Positions 1-4,466 of a stretch of DNA of 5,389 nucleotides are shown piece after piece (the first letter of the stretch is position 1; every line of letters begins with the position of its first letter). Both the position numbers and the translations under genes were made by a program. The notes under the pieces are model-generated. The model was not told the origin of the DNA. It was given only the letters and a program-made list of their open reading frames with translations, and did no database searches. Source of the DNA: an uncultured Collinsella sp. (lineage in GTDB: Bacteria; Actinomycetota; Coriobacteriia; Coriobacteriales; Coriobacteriaceae); assembly GCA_958407085.1 (NCBI GenBank), contig CATYHY010000108.1, positions 1 to 5,389 of the forward strand. Reading direction: 5' to 3'.

Positions 1-35
1 TAATGAAGCGAGCATGCAAGCCTCGTGGAATAGAT

Positions 36-79
36 GAGCCGGATCCGCGTGCGTAGAGCACCGGACCCGGCTCTTTTAT
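36..79 (+). terminator. Intrinsic terminator of an upstream unit
   Basis: GAGCCGGATCCG (36-47) pairs with CGGACCCGGCTC (62-73) to give a 12-bp stem with a single A-C mismatch (A43/C66) and a 14-base loop. The T-run TTTTAT follows immediately. The tail is only on the + strand side, so it terminates something transcribed rightward from before the window. The 35 bases before it contain a short open frame ending in TGA at 35-37, and another frame has TAA at 1-3. Either could be the end of the upstream gene, and I cannot identify it. Confidence 0.75.
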
Positions 80-82
80 AAT
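77..82 (+). promoter_or_regulatory. Candidate -10 box of the amaP-DUF2273-asp23 operon
   Basis: A perfect TATAAT lies 50 bases before the GTG start of the AmaP-like gene and overlaps the T-rich tail of the upstream terminator. The best -35 at 17-base spacing is TAGAGC (54-59), only 3 of 6 matches to TTGACA, and it lies in the terminator loop. There is no TGn extension. Its place between a terminator and the first gene of an operon supports it. The poor -35, and the fact that a T-run followed by A/T can make TATAAT by chance, count against it. Confidence 0.4.
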
Positions 83-132
83 GATGCGAACCGTTTTGTA
101 TTTCGAGTGCCGAGATTTGAAGGGAGCGCCAC

Positions 133-678
133 GTGCGCGTACTCAAACGAGCCCTAGCGATTGTGTATCTTGCCGCCGCCATCGTGGCGCTGGGTACGCT
201 TGTCTGCCAGTTTTGGGGGCCGTATACGTATCGCTTTATGCTGCTGATGCGCGACCCCATGCCGCGCATTGTCGTGACGGCATGCGGCGGAGTTGTGGCG
301 ATCGGCGTGCTGGTAAGCTTCTTCCGCCTGATGTTTGCTCGTCGCGAGCCGTCCTGTGTGCATCCGGCGGGGGAGCGCAATATCGAGGTCACGCTCGCGG
401 CGCTTTCTTCGTGCGCTCGCACTGCGGCAGAGCGCGACGATCGCGTGATGGTCGAGCATGTCGAGGCCCGCGTCCAAGGCTCCGACGATTCGCACGTCCG
501 ATTTAAGGTCGAGGCTATCGCGCTTGACGATAAGGACGTGGCATCTCTGGCTACTGCGATGCAGCGGCGCATCGAGGAAGCTTGCGACACCATGCTTGGC
601 ACGCCGGGCACGACCGCACGCGTTCGTTTTTTGCCGTCCAAGACTACCGTCCAGACCGTGGAGGTTTCCGGTGAGTGA
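133..678 (+). CDS. amaP: AmaP-like alkaline shock response membrane anchor protein
   Basis: This 181-residue protein begins at a GTG. GAAGGGAG (119-126) sits 6 bases upstream, which decides the start. Two hydrophobic segments are visible, about residues 8-28 and 46-68, separated by a short loop with Arg and Asp (RDPMPR). Residues 82-175 form a soluble domain with the alternating strand-helix-strand pattern of the Asp23-like fold (NIEVTLAAL, then a helix around DVASLATAMQRRIEEA, then a closing strand ARVRFL). This two-helix-plus-domain layout matches AmaP, which in Staphylococcus aureus tethers Asp23 to the cytoplasmic membrane. Neighbours support the call: DUF2273 and Asp23 genes follow directly in the order known from the staphylococcal asp23 operon. 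The family assignment is from layout and context, as the C-terminal domain is poorly conserved. Anchoring of Asp23 in this organism is inferred. Confidence 0.8.
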   Translation: MRVLKRALAIVYLAAAIVALGTLVCQFWGPYTYRFMLLMRDPMPRIVVTACGGVVAIGVLVSFFRLMFARREPSCVHPAGERNIEVTLAALSSCARTAAERDDRVMVEHVEARVQGSDDSHVRFKVEAIALDDKDVASLATAMQRRIEEACDTMLGTPGTTARVRFLPSKTTVQTVEVSGE

Positions 679-1048
679 TACCAATCAAGACAAGACCGCT
701 CGTACGCCGCGCCTGACGATTGACCAGAGCGCCACGCCGGCGAACGAACCTTTTGATTCCAAAGCAGAGGCAACCGAGTTACAAGACGCGGCAGCCGCGG
801 ATTTTGACGAGGCTATGGGTCTCATCAAGGGTACGGGCGCTGCCATCTGGAGCTATGCCGTGCGTCATCCCAACACCACGCTTGGCGCCGTCGCTGGCTT
901 TATCCTCGCCGTGTTGGTGCTCACGTTGGGCCTGTGGGACACGCTCGTCATTGCATTCTTCGTGCTGATCGGCGCCGTGATCGGCCAAATTCGCGACGGC
1001 GAAAACGGGATCGTCAACTTCTTCGGCCGTCTGTTTAGCGGCCGCTAA
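671..1048 (+). CDS. DUF2273 family small membrane protein
   Basis: This 125-residue protein starts at GTG 671, with GGAGG (660-664) 6 bases upstream inside the end of amaP. The start overlaps the amaP stop by 8 bases (GTGAGTGA), suggesting translational coupling. Residues 1-50 are polar, acidic and probably disordered. Residues 66-122 match the DUF2273 core: HPNTTLGAVAGF, a first membrane helix (about 69-88), the LTLGLWDTL turn, a second helix (about 91-107), then a charged IRDGENG segment and a short amphipathic end (IVNFFGRLF). Typical family members are little more than this two-helix core, so the N-terminal extension is additional. DUF2273 proteins lie beside AmaP and Asp23 in many Gram-positive bacteria and probably belong to the same membrane-associated assembly. 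The molecular function is unknown. The frame stays open upstream to an ATG at 458, but that start would lie deep inside amaP and has less support. Confidence 0.88.
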   Translation: MSDTNQDKTARTPRLTIDQSATPANEPFDSKAEATELQDAAAADFDEAMGLIKGTGAAIWSYAVRHPNTTLGAVAGFILAVLVLTLGLWDTLVIAFFVLIGAVIGQIRDGENGIVNFFGRLFSGR

Positions 1049-1092
1049 TATGTATTCGACTGTCGCATCCGCGGCAGGCATAAGGAGGAACC

Positions 1093-1614
1093 ATGGCTTT
1101 TAATACGAAGGTCGATGTGGCCGATACCGAGCTCGAGGAGAACGAGGCGGCCGTCGCCGAAGCCGAGGATGTGACGCTCGAGGATGAGGCGCTCGTCGAG
1201 GCCGAGTCCGCCGATGACGCGGACGAGGATGATGAGGAAACAGACGAGTCCGAGGACTCGCTGACCTATTCCAACGGTGTGATCGAGAAGATCGTCGCCA
1301 TGGCCACCCGCGAGGTGCCGCACGTCCTGGGCATGAAGGGTAACCTTATGCACTTTGTGCAGGAGCAGTTTGGTGCCGAGAATCTGACCAAGGGCGTGAC
1401 GGTTGAGGTCACCGATGACAATCGCGTGGTCGTCAACATCTCCGTCATTATCGAGTACGGCGCCTATGCGCCCGCGATCTTCGACGATGTCAAGGCACGT
1501 GTCACCGAGCGCCTTGCCGCGATGACCGGCCTTGAGGTGGCGGGCGTCAACCTGCGCATCGAGGACGTCATCACCCCCGAGGAGTACGAGCACCGCACCA
1601 GCCAGCACGAGTAA
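1093..1614 (+). CDS. asp23: Asp23/Gls24 family envelope stress protein
   Basis: This 173-residue protein starts at ATG 1093, just after AAGGAGG (1082-1088), the strongest ribosome binding site in the window and consistent with high expression. Residues 58-163 are a full Asp23 domain: LTYSNGVIEKIVAMATREVPHV, GMKGN, ENLTKGVTVEV, VVVNISVIIEYGAYAP, a helix through DDVKARVTERLAAM, then TGLEVAGVNLRIEDV. Asp23 of Staphylococcus aureus is an abundant cytoplasmic protein that polymerises at the membrane through AmaP, and its loss triggers a cell-wall stress response. Residues 1-56 are unusual: 26 are Asp or Glu and only one is Lys, with an almost unbroken acidic run at 41-55. The canonical domain lacks such a tail. 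The gene is third in the amaP-DUF2273-asp23 operon, 44 bases after DUF2273, and is followed by a terminator. No transmembrane segment or signal peptide is seen. Family assignment is firm; the role here is inferred. Confidence 0.93.
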   Translation: MAFNTKVDVADTELEENEAAVAEAEDVTLEDEALVEAESADDADEDDEETDESEDSLTYSNGVIEKIVAMATREVPHVLGMKGNLMHFVQEQFGAENLTKGVTVEVTDDNRVVVNISVIIEYGAYAPAIFDDVKARVTERLAAMTGLEVAGVNLRIEDVITPEEYEHRTSQHE

Positions 1615-1625
1615 CCTTCCAAAAA

Positions 1626-1666
1626 GGGACAGGTTTGTTTTGGCAGGCTTTATCTGCGAAAACGTT
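1626..1666. repeat. Possible dispersed-repeat (REP-like) remnant with GGGACAGG motif
   Basis: Between the asp23 stop and its terminator lies GGGACAGGTTTGTTTTGG (1626-1643), followed by a GCAG...CTGC inverted pair (1643-1646 / 1654-1657) and AAAACGTT. The GGGACAGGTTTG motif looks like short intergenic repeats I recall from Coriobacteriia and from genomes with REP-associated transposases. A related motif, GGGGACGGGG, occurs after the DUF4013-like gene at 4345. There is only one full copy here, so repeat status rests on recollection and on the partial match. Confidence 0.3.
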
Positions 1667-1667
1667 A

Positions 1668-1712
1668 AACGGCCGACCGCGCAAGCAAAAGCGTGGCCGG
1701 CCGTTATTTGTA
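1668..1712 (+). terminator. Intrinsic terminator of the asp23 operon
   Basis: AACGGCCGACCGCGC (1668-1682) pairs with GCGTGGCCGGCCGTT (1691-1705). This gives a 15-bp stem with one A-C mismatch (A1676/C1697) and one G-U pair (G1679/T1694), around the 8-base loop AAGCAAAA. The tail TTATTTGTAT follows. The hairpin begins 53 bases after the asp23 stop, so it most likely ends the three-gene transcript. Confidence 0.8.
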
Positions 1713-1733
1713 TGCCCCCCGATGTGGGCATAC
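1710..1733. repeat. Second perfect inverted repeat after the asp23 terminator
   Basis: GTATGCCC (1710-1717) and GGGCATAC (1726-1733) form a perfect 8-bp stem with the 8-base loop CCCGATGT. It starts in the T-rich tail of the preceding terminator. Neither side carries a T-run, so it is not a classical terminator by itself. It could be a backup hairpin, a 3'-end stabiliser or a protein-binding dyad upstream of the YitT gene. Confidence 0.45.
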
Positions 1734-1751
1734 CGCTCGTCTAACTAGGGG

Positions 1752-1782
1752 TTGCAATCGTCGCGTTCCGCGTTACCCTAAT
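1752..1782 (+). promoter_or_regulatory. Weak candidate promoter for the YitT-family gene
   Basis: A promoter is expected here because a terminator lies just upstream and the YitT-family start is at 1823. The best candidate is TTGCAA (1752-1757) as -35, with TACCCT (1774-1779, 16-base spacing) or CCTAAT (1777-1782, 19-base spacing) as -10. All are only partial matches (3-4 of 6). The 9-base word AGGGGTTGC occurs at 1747-1755 and again at 1810-1818, where it forms the ribosome binding region; this may be chance. Confidence 0.22.
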
Positions 1783-1822
1783 GGGCGCATTGTTTCCAAA
1801 TTGTTAACGAGGGGTTGCCGTA

Positions 1823-2845
1823 ATGGCCGACGAGCACGAAACAGAAAGCAAGGCATGGGCGATTGAGGCCGCCGCGGCAGAGGCGGCATCGCGTGCTGCC
1901 GAGGAGGTGCATCGTCCTCCCGTGGTGCCGATGGAGCGCGTGGTTGATCGCACCGATATCGAGCGCGGCGAGCGTGTCGGTCAAAAGCGCAGCCAGGAGC
2001 CGGGCTTCCCGCGCTTTTTTGCCGAGCTCAATCTGGGCCTGATTCTTACGGCCTTCGCCATCGTTGCGTTTAAAACCCCTAATCACTTTGCTTTTGGCGG
2101 CACCTCGGGCGTGTCGGTCATTCTGTCCACGCTGTTCCCGACCCTGCCCGTCGGCGTTTTTATGTGGATTATCAACGCGGTTCTCGTCGTCTTGGGCTTT
2201 ATCTTTTTGGAGCGCAAGGCGATTCTTTGGAGCGTCTTCGCCTCGTTTGCGCTTTCGGCCTATGTTTCGCTGTTTGAGCTCTTTATCCCGACTGATGTCT
2301 CGATGACGGGCGATATGTGGCTTGACCTGTGCTTTGCCGTGATCCTGCCGGCGCTCGGCAGCGCCATTGTCTTTGATATTGGCGCCTCGACGGGCGGCAC
2401 GGACATTCTCGCTATGATCCTCAAACGCCGCACCACGCTCGAGATTGGTCGCGCACTGCTGTTGGTCGATATCGGCATCGTGGCCATCGCGGCCTTTTTG
2501 TATGGCCCGCGTGTCGGTCTGTATTGCGTGCTCGGCCTGTTTGCCAAGACGCTTGTGGTCGACAAGGCCATCGAGAGCATTCACCTTCGTAAGGTCTGCA
2601 CAGTCATTTGTTCCGAGCCCCTTAAGGTCGAGGAGTTTATCGTCAAGCATCTCAACCGCACGGCGACCATCAGCCGCGGTTACGGTGCCTTCTCGGGCAA
2701 GTGCGTGACGGTGATCATGAGCGTGCTGAGCCGTCGCGAGGCCGTGCAACTGCGCCGCTATGCGCGCGAGGTCGATCCGGGTGCCTTTATCACGATTGTC
2801 GACAGCTCCGAGATCGTCGGCAAGGGCTTCCGCGGAACGAACTAG
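1823..2845 (+). CDS. YitT family membrane protein (DUF2179 C-terminal domain)
   Basis: This 340-residue protein starts at ATG 1823, 8 bases after GAGGGG (1809-1814). Residues 1-60 are a charged, Ala/Glu/Arg-rich cytosolic stretch with no hydrophobic segment. The YitT membrane core follows. It has a helix at 69-84, the signature FAFGGTSGVSVIL (89-101), a helix at 111-129 ending FLERK, a segment at 134-154, a helix at 167-186, then the family motif GASTGGTDILAMIL (187-200), and helices at about 211-227 and 231-246 ending in VVDKAIESI. Residues 257-337 are the DUF2179 domain, with RTATISRGYGAFSGK, a run of strands, DPGAFITI and the closing GKGF. YitT proteins are multi-pass membrane proteins of unknown activity, so no substrate can be assigned. 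The N-terminal extension of about 60 residues is the main departure from the usual length of about 280-290. Terminators and gaps on both sides suggest a single-gene transcript. Confidence 0.92.
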   Translation: MADEHETESKAWAIEAAAAEAASRAAEEVHRPPVVPMERVVDRTDIERGERVGQKRSQEPGFPRFFAELNLGLILTAFAIVAFKTPNHFAFGGTSGVSVILSTLFPTLPVGVFMWIINAVLVVLGFIFLERKAILWSVFASFALSAYVSLFELFIPTDVSMTGDMWLDLCFAVILPALGSAIVFDIGASTGGTDILAMILKRRTTLEIGRALLLVDIGIVAIAAFLYGPRVGLYCVLGLFAKTLVVDKAIESIHLRKVCTVICSEPLKVEEFIVKHLNRTATISRGYGAFSGKCVTVIMSVLSRREAVQLRRYAREVDPGAFITIVDSSEIVGKGFRGTN

Positions 2846-2994
2846 CACAGACGTATTCAACGAACCGCCTGCTGGCGCCGTGTACCTTGCAAATCGGTCA
2901 TCTTTGAGTATTTGACCCCACATTGGGCAATAATGATGCTAAAGACAACGTTTGCGATCCAAGTGATTCGTTCAAGATACGAAGGGATGATTCT
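2846..2994 (+). promoter_or_regulatory. Intergenic region with a weak promoter candidate for the DUF4013-like gene
   Basis: This 149-base gap has no clear terminator for the YitT-family gene, so some read-through is possible. A weak promoter can be drawn as TTGAGT (2904-2909) and AATAAT (2929-2934) with a long 19-base spacer. TTGACC (2912-2917) is a better -35 but lies only 11 bases from that -10. Small dyads are visible: GGTCA/TGACC (2896-2900 / 2913-2917), CCCA/TGGG (2917-2920 / 2924-2927) and TTCGT/ACGAA (2967-2971 / 2979-2983). The last overlaps the start of the GAAGGG ribosome binding site. None is strong enough to call a regulatory element. Confidence 0.25.
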
Positions 2995-4326
2995 ATGTTC
3001 TGCTCGCAGTGCGGCGCCCCCATGGGCGATAACGACAAGTTCTGCGGCGTGTGTGGTGCTCCTAATGCCGGTGCCGCTGGCCCCGCTCCCCAGGGACAGC
3101 CTCAGCCCCAGCAGTTTGTTCCGCAACCGCCCGTGGCGAATGCGCCAAAGGGCTGTGTGGCTCAGGCGTTCCAAGATATGACCAAGACTCCGGGCGTGCT
3201 TCAGCGTGTATGCCAAATCGCGTTTTTGCCGGCGCTGATTTGCGTTGTGTCAGTGCTCGTGTTGTTTATTCCCGTTATTGGCGGCATTGCGGCTGCCATC
3301 GGCTTTTTGGCAGCTTGCATTGCGAGCGTGTGCGGTTCCGGCTTTGGCATCGAGTGGGGTCGCGATCTGTCGCTTAAGATCGATGACGGCATGGATCGTC
3401 CGCTGATGCGTTCCACGTCGTTTGGTCTCGGAGTCTTTTCGAGCGTTATTTCGGTCGTGCTCGAGGTTATCGCTGCCATTCCCGTTATCGGTGTAGTGCT
3501 TTCGCTGGTGGAGGGCGTGGTAATTGGCGCTGCGGGCTCGTATTCTTATTACGGTTCTTATGCGCTCGAGGCTGCGCTGTTCGGTTCGCTTGGCCTGCTT
3601 GTCCTGGCGCTAATTGCCTCGGCGATTCTGGGTGTCTTCTTTAAGATGTTCGCCGACATCGCCGTGATGCACTTTGCGGTGACCGGGCGTGTCGAGAGCG
3701 CGTTTTCGCTCGATAAGGTCTGGGCGGCGTTTAAGCACAACAAGACCAAGCTGTTCTGTGCTTCGTTCCTTCCCGAGTTTTTGACGGGCCTGGTCGCCAA
3801 CGTTGTCACATGGATCTTGACGGTCGTCTTTGGCGCCATTGCCTCTGTCGGTATGTATAGCTACTACTATCGTCCTACGGGTATTGAGGCAATTGTTACC
3901 GGCGGTGGCGTCACGCTCGCGCTGTTCTTGGTGCTGTTCGCTTTCGTCACCGTATTTCTTACGGTCTTTGGCAAGATGCTCAAGCACCGTGCCGTTGGCT
4001 ATTGGGTTGCACGTTATGCAAGCGAGTGGGCCGACGAGGACAAGGACGACGTCCTGACTTTTGTATTGCCCTTCGAGAAGAAGTCCGCTCCCTCGGGTTA
4101 CAGCGCTCCGGATGCCGAGCCCGCACCTGAGTCCGAGCCCAAGCCTGAGCCGGCACCTGCACCCGCTCCCGCGACCGAGCCTGAGCCGGCGCCCGAGCCT
4201 GAACCGGCGCCCGAGTCTGAGACGGCATCTGAGCTTGAGCCTGCGCCTGAGCCTGAGCCTGAGCCGGCACCTGCACCTGAGTCGGCGTCCGAGCCAAGCT
4301 CCGACGAGGAACCTCAGGACGAGTAG
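2995..4326 (+). CDS. Zinc-ribbon, multi-pass membrane protein (DUF4013-like) with Pro/Glu-rich tail
   Basis: This 443-residue protein starts at ATG 2995, 8 bases after GAAGGG (2981-2986). The sequence immediately becomes MFCSQCGAP, the usual beginning of this zinc-ribbon type, so an in-frame TTG at 2923 is not used. Residues 3-20 form a zinc ribbon with paired cysteines C3/C6 and C17/C20. A Gly/Pro/Gln-rich linker (24-52) follows. The membrane domain (about 75-330) has hydrophobic segments near 75-95, 97-115, 145-172, 197-222, 262-287 and 306-328. The stretch around KMFADIAVMHFAVTGRVESAF (split by the 217-237 span) and the following KVWAAFKHNK loop resemble DUF4013 proteins, whose function is unknown. 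Residues 371-434 are a low-complexity tail of E-P-x-P units, and the end is strongly acidic. Zinc ribbon plus membrane domain is common in Gram-positive and archaeal proteins of unknown role. Zinc binding is inferred from cysteine spacing. The DUF4013 label is moderately sure. Confidence 0.8.
   Translation: MFCSQCGAPMGDNDKFCGVCGAPNAGAAGPAPQGQPQPQQFVPQPPVANAPKGCVAQAFQDMTKTPGVLQRVCQIAFLPALICVVSVLVLFIPVIGGIAAAIGFLAACIASVCGSGFGIEWGRDLSLKIDDGMDRPLMRSTSFGLGVFSSVISVVLEVIAAIPVIGVVLSLVEGVVIGAAGSYSYYGSYALEAALFGSLGLLVLALIASAILGVFFKMFADIAVMHFAVTGRVESAFSLDKVWAAFKHNKTKLFCASFLPEFLTGLVANVVTWILTVVFGAIASVGMYSYYYRPTGIEAIVTGGGVTLALFLVLFAFVTVFLTVFGKMLKHRAVGYWVARYASEWADEDKDDVLTFVLPFEKKSAPSGYSAPDAEPAPESEPKPEPAPAPAPATEPEPAPEPEPAPESETASELEPAPEPEPEPAPAPESASEPSSDEEPQDE
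4105..4296 (+). repeat. In-frame Glu-Pro/Ala-Pro coding repeat
   Basis: This is degenerate tandem repetition of hexamers such as GAGCCT, GAGCCG and GCACCT, coding EP and AP dipeptides in the tail of the zinc-ribbon membrane protein (residues 371-434). A 21-base block is identical at 4143-4163 and 4257-4277, beginning GCCTGAGCCGG. Such arrays change length by slippage or recombination, so the tail is likely to vary in length between strains. No frame break is seen. Confidence 0.85.
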
Positions 4327-4344
4327 TCATGCCGTCTGCCATTT

Positions 4345-4372
4345 GGGGACGGGGTAGAAATAGTAGAAATAG
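4345..4372. repeat. GGGGACGGGG motif with a 9-base tandem duplication
   Basis: After the stop of the DUF4013-like gene lies GGGGACGGGG (4345-4354), then TAGAAATAG twice in perfect tandem (4355-4363 and 4364-4372). The G-rich part resembles GGGACAGG at 1626-1633 after asp23. Both motifs sit between a stop codon and a terminator hairpin. They may be remnants of a dispersed intergenic repeat. No transposase or insertion-sequence end is present. Confidence 0.35.
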
Positions 4373-4385
4373 CGCTTGAAGAATG

Positions 4386-4423
4386 AGCGGGGGCGGACGT
4401 GTCGAAACGTCCGCCCCCGCTTT
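4386..4423. terminator. Strong hairpin between convergent genes, probable terminator
   Basis: AGCGGGGGCGGACGT (4386-4400) and ACGTCCGCCCCCGCT (4407-4421) form a perfect 15-bp, very GC-rich stem with the 6-base loop GTCGAA. On the + strand the tail is only TTTGAC, and on the - strand it is CATTCTTC, so both T-tracts are weak. The position, 59 bases after the + strand stop and 43 bases past the end of the - strand M20 gene, makes a shared bidirectional terminator the simplest reading. Confidence 0.7.
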
Positions 4424-4466
4424 GACATCGCGATGTGGCTATGACTGCGAGATGCCAGCGAATCGA

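Noticed and set aside
81..506. A 141-codon + strand frame overlapping the AmaP-like gene
   Set aside because: It has a Cys/Arg-rich, non-protein-like composition and no ribosome binding site before its ATG. The overlapping frame gives two membrane helices and a family-like domain.
458..670. Upstream extension of the DUF2273 frame to an ATG at 458
   Set aside because: The extra 71 residues are Arg/Pro-rich shadow sequence within amaP. GTG 671 has GGAGG at the right distance.
1049..1092. Possible regulatory element in the 44-base gap before asp23
   Set aside because: Only the CCGCGG palindrome and the ribosome binding site are visible. I see no promoter boxes or extended hairpin.
1778..2923. 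A 381-codon open frame antisense to the YitT-family gene
   Set aside because: The translation is rich in Arg, Asp, His and Lys without domain-like pattern, as expected for the mirror of a GC-rich gene. The + strand frame encodes a clear YitT/DUF2179 protein with a good ribosome binding site.
2923..2994. TTG start at 2923 for the zinc-ribbon protein
   Set aside because: The added 24 residues do not resemble the family, and there is no ribosome binding site. ATG 2995 has GAAGGG upstream and gives the typical MFCxxC beginning.
4105..4296. Possible CRISPR-like or minisatellite array
   Set aside because: The units are 6-base codon pairs in frame with a protein. There are no uniform repeats with unique spacers.
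3980..4342. Antisense frame across the Pro/Glu repeat
   Set aside because: Its Gln/Ala/Arg repeats are simply the complement of the E-P-A-P coding repeat, with no start context.
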